Below, one piece after another: positions 23,477 to 34,300 of a stretch of 64,000 nucleotides of DNA (the first letter of the stretch is position 1; the number at the start of each line of letters is the position of its first letter). The translations under genes and the position numbers were made by a program. The notes under the pieces were generated by a model. It ran no database searches. It was not told where the DNA came from and was given only the letters and a program-made list of their open reading frames with translations. This DNA comes from Sequoia sempervirens (lineage: Eukaryota > Streptophyta > Pinopsida > Cupressales > Cupressaceae): contig VDFB02270651.1 of assembly GCA_007258455.2 (NCBI GenBank), forward strand, positions 699,232,217 to 699,296,216, given 5' to 3'.

Positions 23477-24440
23477 ATGGCTATTCCTAGGAAGCAATTA
23501 AATGCCATGATGGGAGCATTGGAGAAGCTTATACAAATTCAAAAAAAGATGGTTGAGTTGCTCTCGCACCCTGCAACCATAGAAAAAATTGCATGGTATA
23601 TGACTTCCACTTCTAAGAAGTCTACATCACCAAATGAAAGGAAGGAGGAACAAGAGGTCTCTACAAGTGAGGTATCTAGAAACCTCTACAAAGAGTTTGC
23701 AGCAGTTAGTGACCAGCATACAGCTGATCACATGGAGAACAAAATTCAGACTAGCTTAGAGGAAGAAGTTGGGAACAAGATTCTTTAGGAGGATTTCAAG
23801 GTTTAAGAATAGCAAGTAATGTTTGAAGACAAACCAGTTGCATTGGAGCAGCAATATGAGGATGTGGTTACATCCATCATAGTTACAGGTGTAGTTGATA
23901 TAGATGGGACGAGTGCATTGGTTGAGAGTTGCAGGGGACCACATGATGCACCTGGTTCTCCTGAGGTTAGTCCCATGACAAGTGATGTAGGGAAGATTAT
24001 TGATAGCTCTTCTAACAAGGTAGTTGATTCACTAGAGAGTTGTGTGATAGCTCCTAAAACTACTCCATTGTCTTTGTAGGGGATATCTAGAGTATCATCT
24101 AAGATGGATAATTCAGACCAGAACAAAGTGATTGTGCAATTTTTGAATAATTTTTTATTTAAATTTGATGGTGGTTTGATCCATGATTATCCGCTCTTCG
24201 AGTTGGAAGCTGATCACACTCCTAAAACTAGTTTAGGGTGGAGTGATAATCGAGGTGTTTGGAATTTTCCTAGTGCATTGAAATTCCAAACAGAGCTCAC
24301 AAAGGAGTTTTACAGTGTGTACTCAATGAGGAGTGCCTATAGTTTTACATTTGATCCACTGGTACATGATTTGTATTTGATGCATAATCCTTGTACACAG
24401 GATGATTCTTTGGGTGCAGTCGAGGGGAGTAACTCAATAC
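23477..24440 (+). pseudogene. Leader or gag-like ORF of element E, unrecognised
   Basis: The first ATG after the primer binding site opens a frame beginning MAIPRKQLNAMMGALEKL. It is broken by stops near 23787, 23807 and 24078, and runs on in fragments to the gap. A more conserved-looking part at 24104-24440 reads YPLFELEADH and FPSALKFQTELTKEF. I recognise no nucleocapsid, protease or zinc-knuckle motif. Position directly after the primer binding site suggests gag, but that is inference only. Confidence 0.4.
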
Positions 24441-24540
24441 NNNNNNNNNNNNNNNNNNNNNNNNNNNNNNNNNNNNNNNNNNNNNNNNNNNNNNNNNNNN
24501 NNNNNNNNNNNNNNNNNNNNNNNNNNNNNNNNNNNNNNNN
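24441..24540. other. Assembly gap of 100 N
   Basis: A run of exactly 100 N, a conventional length for a gap of unknown size. It falls where the rest of element E, its 3' LTR and the first part of the X RNase H domain would be expected. Confidence 0.98.
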
Positions 24541-25189
24541 GGTCCAAGTCAAAACAAGGAGCTGGTGTCAGGTTCGAACTCATTAGCCCAATGGGTAAGA
24601 CCTTTCTTGCCACCCATAGATTATAGTTTTATTGCACTAATAATGTAGCGGAGTATGAGGCATTAATCCATGGCCTTCTCATGGCCTTGAAGAAAAATAT
24701 CAAAATACTGTAAGTTTTTGGGGATTCTAAACTCATGGTTAAACAAGTTAGAAAATTATATTCCTTCCATGATAAAAGACTTGCAAACTATAGGCATAGG
24801 TTCTGGGATCTCTTAGAAGGTTTAGATGCATTCAATATACAATTGATTCCTCATGCTCAGAATCATACAACTGATGCCTTGGATCAAGTAGCTAGCACTT
24901 TGCAACCCCTCTCTTTGTCCAAGCTTAAGAAATTCACAGTTGAGTTGACATCTACGCCATCTATCCCAGAAAATGTTACTTTCAGGTCTTCAATGATGAG
25001 AAACACATCTTGGAATTCATCACGAGTTCTGATGTTTTCGCAGCCCAAATAATTGATGAATCCGATCCCCAGGAGGCCGAGTTGGATATAGAGGGGGTTA
25101 TTAACCTAAAAACGAACACAATTCCCAAGGGCATGGTTTAGCTAGAACATATATTTGATTTGGATCAGATTAAAGATTAGAATCAGAAA
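24541..25189 (+). pseudogene. Archaeal-type RNase H domain of X, placed before the reverse transcriptase
   Basis: This extra RNase H, known from Tat-lineage gypsy elements, degrades RNA in RNA-DNA hybrids. Visible motifs in order are GAGVRFELISPMGKTF at 24560, NNVAEYEALIHGLLMAL (with the catalytic Glu) at 24635, VFGDSKLMVKQV (with a catalytic Asp) at 24715, and HTTDALDQVAS at 24860. The first catalytic Asp lies in or before the gap. A linker with IPENVT follows, then the conserved lead-in to the reverse transcriptase. In most Tat elements described this domain comes after the ordinary RNase H; here it precedes the polymerase on the same contig with no gap between. Frameshifts are present. Confidence 0.8.
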
Positions 25190-26660
25190 ATGAAGAAAGA
25201 AACCATAAGCAACCAGTGTGATGCTCACAACCATGGGACATCCCTAGAGATCAAGAATGTTTTTATTGGCAAAGTATGCATGCCCGAGGAAAAGAGTGGA
25301 ATCATTGAGGCTTTGTGGAAGTATCCTGATGTGGTGGTATGGAGTTATGAGGATTTAAAGACTTATGACGCCTCCATCATCACGCACACCATCCCTCTCA
25401 AGATGGAAGTGAGGGCATTCCACCAATGACAGCATCCTATTAACGCCTTATTGGAGCCCATCATTTACAAAGAGGTGCAGAAGTTGCTTTCAGCAAGAAT
25501 TATCTTCCCGGTTAGGCATTCTACATGGGTGGCCAACTTGGTCCCGGTCAGAAAAAAGAATGGGGAGATTAGATTGTGTGTAGACTTCCGCAATTTGAAT
25601 TGAGCTTCAGAGAAGGACAACTATCCAGTGCCTTCATTAGATGAGGTGCTGCAGATCGTCAACGGCTCCCAAATCATGTCTTTTTTTCCTCGATGGGTAC
25701 TCCAGGTACAACCAGGTGATGGTATAGTATGAAGACCGTCATAAAACAATGTTTACCACTAAGTGGGGAATGTTTGCTTACAAGAGAATGCCTTTTGGGC
25801 TCATCAACCCTGGTGCCACCTTCCAACTTGCCATGGATATCACCTTCAAAGATCTGATTGGAAAGTGCATAATCATCTACATGGGTGATTTAACTATGGT
25901 TTTTAAAAGGTGGAGTGATCACATTTCTGACCTATGCAAGGTGTTTCAGAGGTGTAGGGAGTTTGGAGTTTCCCTTAACCCCAAGAAGTGTATTTTTGGC
26001 GTGACTGAAGGTAGATTGCTCAGACACATCATTTCAGAGTAGGGAATCTCCATAGACCCTGAACATATCTAGTTCTTGCTAAAAATCCCACCCCCAGGTA
26101 GCAAGAATCAACTTTGTCAGGAAATTTATCACGGGTTTCATGGAGATTGTTAAGCCCCTCAACGCTATGTTGAAACAGGATGCCAAAGTTGAATGGACTC
26201 CCGAAGCTAAACAAGCCTTCGAAGAAATCAAATGGGCCATTGCTGAGGTGCCTGTGTTAGTCAATCCAGATTATCTGAAGCCATTCTATATCCACTCATT
26301 CACTTTAGAACATTCTTGTAATAGCATTTTGACTCAGAAAGATGATGAAGGAAATGAGTACTTGATCACCTTCATGAGTGCTCCCCTGAAGGATGCTGAA
26401 TTGTGATACCAAAACATAGAAAAGTAGGCATATGCCCTCGTCAGAGAGGTGAAGAGATTTTTGCATTATATCCTGTGCAATAAAGTGTTTTCCATTGTCC
26501 CCAACCCGACAATGAAAACGCTGCTCATGCAAAATGAATTGGGTGAATGAATAGCTAAATGGGTCACTCTGCTCTAAGAGTATGATATGGAAATCCAACC
26601 GATGAAGCTGGTGAGAGGATAGGCACTTACCCACACAATTGCTGAAGCGGCAACAGAGGC
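25190..26660 (+). pseudogene. Reverse transcriptase and RNase H of gypsy element X
   Basis: The lead-in block has WSYEDLKTYDASIITHTIPL (25345). The polymerase shows KLLSARIIFPVRHSTWVANL, then VRKKNGEIRLCVDFRNLN, KRMPFGLINPGATFQLAMD, and a catalytic motif read as IIYMGDLTMV, so the first Asp of YxDD has become Gly. VSLNPKKCIFGV follows. The ordinary RNase H starts at about 26160 (WTPEAKQAFEEIKWAI) and extends past YALVREVKRFLHYIL. In-frame stops replace expected Arg (after DFRNLN), and expected Gln in EKQAYA-like and RGQALTH-like positions, the latter as TAG. A frameshift lies near 25690. Assignment to non-chromoviral gypsy is firm; the enzyme is inactive. Confidence 0.9.
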
Positions 26661-26769
26661 TGGACCCGAACTCACTATGCAACAGTACCAGCTTGAGGAT
26701 GTTTCCCCAAGAGAATGGTACAAGAATGTCATCTATTATTTGCTAAACCACAAGTGTCTACCACACTTG

Positions 26770-27969
26770 TAGGGAATCCAAAAGCGTGCTCTTATATTGA
26801 AAAGCAACGGTTACATGCTACAAGGGTCCATTCTCTACAAGAAGAATCATGAAGACATCTACTTAAAGTGCCTAGGCAAAGAAGAAGCAGACCGAGTCTT
26901 AAAAGAGTTTCATGACAAATTTGGCACTTGCCATAGATCTGGTCCTTCCACTACACATCAAATATTGAGAGTAGGATATTATTGGCCAACTATCTTCAAA
27001 GATGCTCATAGTCATGTTTATTCATGTCACACATGTCAGACAACCACCACTAAGGAGAAGAATGTTGTTGTTCCACTGTAGCCTATGCTGGAGGTAAGGT
27101 CATTCGCGCAATGGGGCCTCGATTTAATCGGTCTGGTAAGCCCTCCATCATCCGTGGGACACAGGTACATTCTTACCACTACTGATTATTGCACTAGATG
27201 GATAGAAGCAATTGTATGTAAACAATGCATAACTGAGGTAGTTACTAATTTTTTGGAAAGTTTCATTTTAAATCACTTTGGTTGTCCTTATGCTTTGGTG
27301 TGTGACAATGGACCTGCATTTGCTTCATTAAAATCTGCTAGTTGGGCATTCAACTACGGGATCACCCTTAAGTTTTCATCTAATTACTACCCCCAAGGCA
27401 ATGGCCTTGTTGAGTCCATGAATAAGAACCCAATTACCATGATCAAGAAACTGCTAGATAGGAATCCCAAGGACTGACATACCTAGCTCTGTTTCACCCT
27501 TTGGGCAGACTGCATGCACCACAAGGCTGCACTTGGCGATTCCCCATTCCATCTCATTTATGGCCTAAAGCCCATATTTCCTATCCATTTGAAGATTCCC
27601 ACTCTCCAGTTTATCAATGACTTTTATGAGGGAGGAAATCGTAGAGAAGCTCGGTTAGTTGAGCTCTTGCATTTAGAGGAGGTCTGAGACCGTGCAATAG
27701 AAAATTTTACCAAACATTAGGTCATGGTTAAGAGATGGTTTGACTGTTGAACCAAAATCAAGGCCTTTAGAATTGCAGATTTGGTCCTGTATTGGGACAA
27801 GGCCCATGAAAAGAAAGGGGGACACAAAAAATTCAACAAGCTTTGGCTTGGCCCCTTTCAAATAGCTAAAATTTTAGGAGACAACGCTTTTCACCTAAAG
27901 GCCTTAACTAGTGAAGATGTCTCGTTGCTAGTCAACGGGTAGCACCTGAAGCATTACTTCCAAGCCTGA
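26770..27969 (+). pseudogene. Integrase of gypsy element X
   Basis: The integrase would insert element DNA into the host genome. The N-terminal zinc-binding H2C2 domain is at 26920-27040, ending in YSCHTCQTTT. The catalytic core shows the first Asp in WGLDLIGLV (27110), TTTDYCTRWIEAI, the second Asp in LVCDNGPAFAS (27300), and the Glu in GLVESMN (27410). All three catalytic residues are readable, but stops interrupt at 27079, 27476, 27485 and beyond. The C-terminal part includes LGPFQIAKIL and ends HLKHYFQA with a stop at 27967. No chromodomain is seen, which agrees with the Tat-like assignment. Confidence 0.88.
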
Positions 27970-28874
27970 GCTCTCTCGAGCTCTTCCTTGTAAATATTTG
28001 TATATTGGTTAGAGTAGGTTGCCCTTTTGGTTTGCTTGCGTCTTTCTGTTTTGTGTCACTCTTTTTGCTTATTTCCCCCAGCTATTTTGTTTTGAAAGGA
28101 TGTTCTTCGTTCCCTTGCGGTGGTCGTGCTTGCTCGACAGACGGTTCACTTTGCTATCCATCCTTAGTGTTCTTCAGCTAAGCATTCATTCCTGACTATT
28201 GGTCTCTGAAGGATGCCTATGAATGATTTCCTCATTTGAACTCTACCTTAGAACTCGACCCTTGGTTGGATCTCTTTACACACATCTCAGATCTCACACA
28301 AAACACATAATAATCATTTCTAAATGACTGTACCATGGTTGCTATGACACCCTAGTGAGTGAAAAATCTTAAATCTGCTCTAGTGACCACTGTGGTCCCA
28401 AACCCATGGTAGGTTTCATTGCTTACTCAGTCGAGCAAAAGATAAATAAGAAAATGTGCATTGAAAAAAATATCAAAACAAAAGAGAAAAGGAATTCTGA
28501 AAACTAAGTGACCGCATGGGTGTGCGGATAACTCTACTGGGGCTATGGATGCCTGGCCAGCAGTAGAGCAATGTCCGTGGGAACACAGTGACAACTCCGT
28601 CGAGCCTATGGATGCCTGACTGCCAACAAAGCAATGTCCATGTTACTTTTGGAGTTGGACTGTTTATGTAGCTTGCTCGGTTGGATTGGCAACCATTGGT
28701 CAACGTCTCGCGAAAAGGAATGAATTCACTACACACTTCTCAGATGTCTTGTAGACTAACCCAATTGAGGATCTTGTTCTCTTAGTTCACCTTTGGAAGT
28801 CCACTCCTGGTCTACAAAACCAGAGATTTTGGGTCCTGGATGAATACTTATCCTTAGAACACTCGGGAGTGTTT
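27970..28874. other. Non-coding stretch between X pol and the Y primer binding site
   Basis: No gene is supported. It may be the 3' untranslated part of X, the leader of the minus-strand element Y, or both joined. It contains a short imperfect repeat: 'ctatggatgcctg' at about 28544 and 28605, each followed by 'gcaatgtccrtg'. Confidence 0.5.
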
Positions 28875-28890
28875 CCCAGCGGAGTCGCCA
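28875..28890 (-). promoter_or_regulatory. Primer binding site of element Y, minus strand
   Basis: The minus strand reads TGGCGACTCCGCTGGG, two bases after an LTR end ...GCACAACA. The plus-strand complement ends in GTCGCCA, as a tRNA 3' end must. It is the type of site I associate with Tat/Ogre-like gypsy elements, probably for tRNA-Arg. The element body to its left is not recognisable. Confidence 0.65.
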
Positions 28891-28892
28891 TT

Positions 28893-31180
28893 TGTTGTGC
28901 CCTTAGCACACACACCCAGTTCAGAATGGGGACCCTCTTTTTCTTTCAACTTGTCAGGTCATTTTTGTCACCGCCTCATTTTGCATGCCTCGTTTTAGTG
29001 TCCTGGGTGGTCAGCGTACCTCCAAAGTCTCATCTTGAGTTGACCGTGTTTCTCCTTTTTAATTTTGTCAAGTTATGGTGCCTTGTGGGGTCTCCTTGGA
29101 AATTTGCCTCTACCAGTGGCCTTGGGGCCTACCGGGCCCACCCCACCGGGTTTCCCTGGCCGGGTACCCCCTTCGTGTCCACTGTCCCGAATGGCGGAAG
29201 GCTTCTACCTTCCCGGGCCCTGGGCCTCAGGTCCCGGATCCTTGTTTTTTGTCTAGTGAAAATTGCAAGAAATTTTCAGCTGCTTTCGCCCCCTTCAGAC
29301 CAGACCCTCCGGACTTCCACTCCCAGAATTTCATGAGGACTTTGTTGTTCCCAATAGCGAAACTTTGATGGAACTCTGCCCTCTGGGCCCCAAGTTCCTC
29401 TTCGTCACCGATGGTTTCCGAGCTAAATTTCCAAAATGGTGAACTTGCCTCAGATTTTTGACCTCCGGGCCTCGAGATCCCCTCAGTTGTCGATGCGCAG
29501 AACAAATTTCAAATGGTCGTCATCACACATCTTTTCAGACCCTGGACCCCAGACCTCCCGCCGCCATCCATGAATTTAAATTCACCAACCCAACTGTCCT
29601 CCGTACGAGCATCAAATGGAGCCATTAATGGCTATGGTAGTATAAATATCTTGAGGAACCTGTCATTCTCACTTGTTAGGTTTGCAAAGAAGGAATAGAG
29701 TGCTTATTAGAGAGGATCATTGTCTTCGTTGATCGTCGTCCTCATACCTGCTACCATCACTTGTCGACCTTTAGTGGATTCCGTACTTTATCGCATCGGG
29801 TTTCCAAGGTAGGTTTTCTATCCACTCTCCCAAGCAATTTTCATTATTTTAAGGCTTAAAGTGATGAACAACATGGATTAAAAGTATATTTAAATGGTGA
29901 AACATAAAATAACACACAAAACCCACGTCTTCAAATTTTGAGAAAACGTCTAAAACACCCTCACGACTGATCCAAAACTTGGCTCGCGTGTGGTTGTTCT
30001 TCATCAAATAATTTGTGTCATCTGAGCCCAAGCCTCTTCATCTCTGGCGGGTCTTGTCCAAATAGGCATCTTTTCCCAAATAGCTGCACCATCGCCCGGG
30101 CCCGGTTCCTCAAATTTCCATCAGCAGTTAGCCATCAAGTGTTGAAAATTTAAAATGATGAAGTCAGCCTCTATTTTGGCCTCTCCGGCTCATGACACCT
30201 GACTTCTACATCTAGGATTCCACTGACCTACTGCCATTCCATCTGCTAGAGCCCTGGAGCCCACCTTGCAGTTTGCCACTGGGCACTTGCCGCAAATTGC
30301 CCACCCGTCATAAACCCGGGTTCCAGTCCACGGACTTCTGTCTGCAGACTTTCATGGAGTCTTCACCATTTTGAACGATGAACCTACCCCATCCACCTGA
30401 GCCTCGAGGCCCGCTCCACCTTTTTCCATCTGGTTTTGCACTCAAACTGCCCCTCTGGCACCTCGTCGGGTCCCAGTTTGCAGACTTCAATGGAGTCTTC
30501 GTCATTTTGAATGGCGAATGCACAACATCCTCCCGCCCCCCGGGTCTCGGCCTCCCCTTTTCCTGCGATGGTTCCTAACATTAGACTTCAGCTTCCTCGA
30601 CCACAACAGGCTCCGCCATTCAGGACTTTGTCTCGTCTCTGCCGTTCTGAAAGAGAAAATCATGCCCGCCCTTCCGAGCTCCGGGCTCTACTCCTTGCTT
30701 GCCATGGAAACTAAAAATGAAAATATGACGTCCAACCTAAGTGTTAGGTCTGATTTGTTGGGCCGCCCCCTCCAGACTTCCTTCCGATGATCGCCGTCCT
30801 GAATGGCGAAGGCATGATAGCTTCCTGGCTCCTCAGGCCCGAACACTTTAAAATTGCAAAATTCCCTGCCGCCCTTAGACCCTTTAGGTCTGAGACCTCA
30901 GGGTTCCATCCCTGGAACTCCGTTTTTGCACGGTCGTTTCAAAAAGCCAACCCCGAACGGCATTCTGGCATCGTACCTTTGGATGCTCCTAAATCGATCC
31001 AAATGACCTTAAATTTGAAATTTGATCTCGACCCATGTGTTCAAATTTGGCCCTCTTCACTACAAGGCTTTCGAACCATCAAAATTCAGTCGGGAGAAAT
31101 CTCTTGGATTACATTACCCCATTTGTCCTTTCAAAACAACATTCATGCCAGGGAATTCTGGCCCTCTAGGATCGGATTAT
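28893..31180 (-). repeat. GC-rich LTR-like block Y with degenerate internal repeats
   Basis: It begins TGTTGTGCCC on the plus strand next to the minus-strand primer binding site. From about 29080 the base composition turns markedly GC-rich and CpG-containing, unlike the rest of the window. A degenerate module recurs, with 'cggacttc', 'atggagtcttc' and 'tgaatggcgaa' followed by 'ggcctcgggcc'-like sequence (29190, 29430, 30370, 30510, 30800). The open frames across it are by-products of GC-richness and are not called. The right boundary is uncertain. Confidence 0.5.
29641..29648 (+). promoter_or_regulatory. TATA box on the plus strand within Y
   Basis: TATAAATA in an otherwise GC-rich block, about 170 bp upstream of a strong splice donor. 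It could drive a plus-strand transcript towards ORF Z. Confidence 0.4.
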
Positions 31181-31332
31181 TTGAAAGCCCTTAATTAAAA
31201 GACTAATAACATCTAGAAGAAAAGGTATGATTTTATGAATAATAAAATTTCTAAAGTTGATTTCATCTAGGGGATTTTAACTAACATCAAAGCTTTCATG
31301 ATTGGTTGTACTGATTATGCCTTTGCTTGCAG
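29809..31332 (+). other. Possible leader intron in front of ORF Z
   Basis: A good donor (TTCCAAG|GTAGGT) at 29808/29809 and a good acceptor (polypyrimidine TGCCTTTGCTTGCAG) ending at 31332 frame 1524 bp, with a TACTGAT branch-like sequence 25-30 bp before the acceptor. The ATG of ORF Z lies five bases after the acceptor. This rests on consensus matches only. Confidence 0.35.
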
Positions 31333-31337
31333 GATAT

Positions 31338-34300
31338 ATGGAATCAAGTGTAGGACCCTCGGGGGTAGCCACAGAAAAAGACAAAGGAAAGAAATTGGGA
31401 AAAACTCCCCACAAAAAAGAGGACAAGGACCAGATGAAGTTCCAGTTCCAGGGTGAACCTCTACGATCAAAAATCACCACAGACTGGAAAGAAATAACAG
31501 ACACCAATATCGGCCAAGTTGATATTCATGAGTTTACACAAAGCGTCAGAATCAACCCGATAACCAAGAATGCAAGGCAGATCAGGCAAAGTTGAATCGC
31601 AAAAGCTATAGGCTTCCCCCCATCTCTCATTGCCCCTGAGCTAGTCATGGCTTGTCAATAGGCATATCAAACTAAGACAAGGACCATCATTGACAGGGAT
31701 GGTAATATCCTAGTAGATATGTCAGCTGAAGGTATTACAAGAACCTTCCACATTCCTACCTTCATAGAGATGGAGACGCCTACCATAGACAAGTGCAAAG
31801 CAACATGGGATGACAACCCGACTTGCTGCAAGAAGTTGATAAATTAGCACTGGTTCAAAGAGAAATGGGGCAGCGCTGTGAAGGATCCTCATGAACTCTT
31901 CCACAGTAATTTTCATGAAGATTACCATGACTTAGTCACTATGCTAAGCAGGGTGATGGGTCTTCCTACTGCTGCCTTCTTTCAGGAGTGGATGGTGTAC
32001 TTCATTGAACAGATCATTTGTGGGAATGAGGATGTCACCACAAAATCCATGTTCTACTGGGGAGGCATAATAAGCGACTGCTTTCATGAGTAGTTCATCA
32101 ATGTCAAGAAAAGTTCAAAGTTCTACATGACCTCATATCTCATCTACTCCTTGGCGGACCAGAGATAGTACAATGGGTTGTTTGTGGTACCTGATGAAGA
32201 GAAGGGTAAAAAATTGAAGGTCTATGATAAGAACCCCTAGCTCTAGTTCCAAAATTTTAAGGAGTACTGTAGGGTTAATGATGCCTTCATTGGTCACATC
32301 ATCTGACTACTTAGCGGGGATTTTGAGAGAAGAGTCTCTCATAATGCGCGAACATTTTTGAAGCAATACGCCTTCCTATTCCTTCAATTCCCTAAGTTCA
32401 CATACATTTGCACCCAGGGCTTCACAGAAAGGCCGAATAAGCTTCCTAGATACCCCAACAATCGGATCATCCTATTGGAATTTTCCTGGTAGCTCCAGCA
32501 CATACAGTCAGTCTTTAGTGGCAAACACTTGGCAGAAATCTCCTATCCCTTGACCCTTGGTCAGGGCATGTATAAATTGCAAACTTCTCAGTGCGCTAGG
32601 AATTTAGAAAAGGAGCTAGTGGAATACCACTTCCAATTGCACACTCCTCGCCCATGGATGGACTCGTATGGGCATGTAAGGAAAGCACTAGGGCCAAAGT
32701 ATGCCCATTTACACAATATCAAGAATTTCTGGGCCAATTGTCTGGATGATAGGGAAGTGTGTGCAAGGCATTACATGCGGATGACTGCATGCTTCATGAG
32801 AAGGGTGCAACCATTTCCCATACCCGATTAGGTTGAGGAGGATGAAAGCACTGTAATGGACCCCAGATACCCCGCAGTCGCCAACTTGTCAATACCAACA
32901 ATAGATTGGAATGAATAGGAGGTCAATGACCTCGATATTATAACCAAGCCAATCTTGGCCCATACTAAGGAATGTGTTGATGGACAGGTAGCCTGACTAA
33001 AATAGTAGGGGGTGATTTTGGCATATGAAGGGCTCAAAAGTGAGCCAAGTGCCATGGAGGAGGCTGCTGCGACAACTTCGACAGGCAGGATATCCAAGTC
33101 CCCTCCGATCACTACATCTAGGAAGAGGAAGGAAACAAAGACAGAGCAATCTCCAGATCCCAAGGTTTACATAAGGAAGGACACAAGAGGCTCACCTTCC
33201 AAAAGCCTCAAGCAAACAAGGGGCACCATGGAGCATCCCATAATCTAGGAGGAAGAAGCAAAAGGTGTAGACCAATTAAAACTGCTTTTGGCTCTCCTTG
33301 TGTCGACTACCCCATCATCTACCTCCCTAGCCATGGTCGCCACATCCTCGCCGGTGGTGGATATCTCTGTCCATCTTGCCGCTTCACCTCCAACTGAGCC
33401 TGTAATAGTAATTGATTCTTCCTCTTCTGTAACTACTCCTCCTTTCGCTGCAATGTCACCTACCACATCACTCCCATTAGCTACTATAGTGGCACCAATA
33501 CCTATTTTTGCCCTCCCTAAGGCCTTCTCGAAGCATATGTAGAGCCTCCCCTCCAAGATCTCCCAAATCCTTATGAACCCTACTCTTCAAGCAGCCCTAG
33601 CGCAGGTCCTCGCTACCGCTAAACCTTTGCAGCCTTCGGCAGGACCACCGGAGATGAAGGCCACCATGTTGATTTCTGAGGAATGGGAGAGACGGGAGCA
33701 AGAAGCCTCAAATTCATTTGAGGAGGAAGCTGGCGAATATCATGAGCACCTAGAGTATGAACGTCGCACAATCTACAGGGTGGCCTATGAGGAAGAAGGA
33801 ACAGGCTCTTCTGAGAGCATGGATGATGAGGAAGATGCCACTGGTAGGGTTATCATCCAAACCTTCAATGATGATCTTAAAAAGAGATGGCCCGATAGTT
33901 GAAAGGTACTAAAGAAGAGGCAAAAAGATCACCTCTTGGAGAAGAAGGACAACAACAAGAGGACAATCTTGGAGAAGATAAACCTGAGGGTGAGGCTCAA
34001 GCTATCAAGGGCCTCGAAATTGAGTAGCCCAAAGAACATGTGCATGAGGTTGAGCAAACTGAGGAAAAGAAGGGGGAGGAAATAGAGAAAGAAGAAAGTC
34101 CCTGACAACATCTGCCTACCAAGCCTCCCATCAAGTGCCTTGTGTTCATCCAAGACTCTGATGAAGAGGAAGGAGATGCTGCTAAAATGGAAGAAAGGGC
34201 CCTTGGGGATAAGGAAATAGAGGTCTTGGCTGAGAAGGGCAAGGGTGATCATGGATCACCTAAGGAAAAGTCTGTTGTGCCTGAGTGGCTAGAGAGATAG

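Larger units (their letters stand above)
21434..24440 (+). mobile_element. LTR retrotransposon E, 5' part, inserted in X
   Basis: A 1969-bp LTR beginning TGTAATATCCCC is followed by a Met-tRNA primer binding site and a leader or gag-like region, then the assembly gap. It sits inside the protease coding sequence of X. The last five bases before it, gaatg, are the expected target duplication, but the 3' end is not in the assembly, so this cannot be confirmed. Confidence 0.75.
7661..27969 (+). mobile_element. Tat-like Ty3/gypsy element X, interrupted by G and E
   Basis: The pieces are 7661-9587 (LTR-like and leader), 19650-21433 (5' ORF and protease), and 24541-27969 (archaeal RNase H, reverse transcriptase, RNase H, integrase). 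Continuity from the first to the second piece is shown by the ctttt duplication flanking G. Continuity from the second to the third across E and the gap is inferred from matching orientation and complementary domains. The left boundary at 7661 or 7666 (TGTAG..) is where copia A protein sequence stops. I did not find a matching 3' LTR, so the right end is open. Confidence 0.65.

Noticed and set aside
23803..24126. 107-residue minus-strand frame
   Set aside because: It mirrors the plus-strand leader ORF of E, which has the better context after a primer binding site.
28869..29368. 155-residue frame starting in LTR block Y
   Set aside because: It begins inside the LTR-like sequence, overlaps two other frames of similar quality, and shows no recognised motif.
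30311..30790. Several overlapping open frames in the GC-rich block on both strands
   Set aside because: High GC content removes stop codons in all frames. The translations are Pro/Arg/Gly-rich with no domain and overlap each other; a non-coding repeat explains them better.
33245..33556. Minus-strand 103-residue frame
   Set aside because: It is a shadow of the low-complexity Ser/Thr/Pro part of ORF Z; it is Val/Gly/Glu-rich and has no domain.
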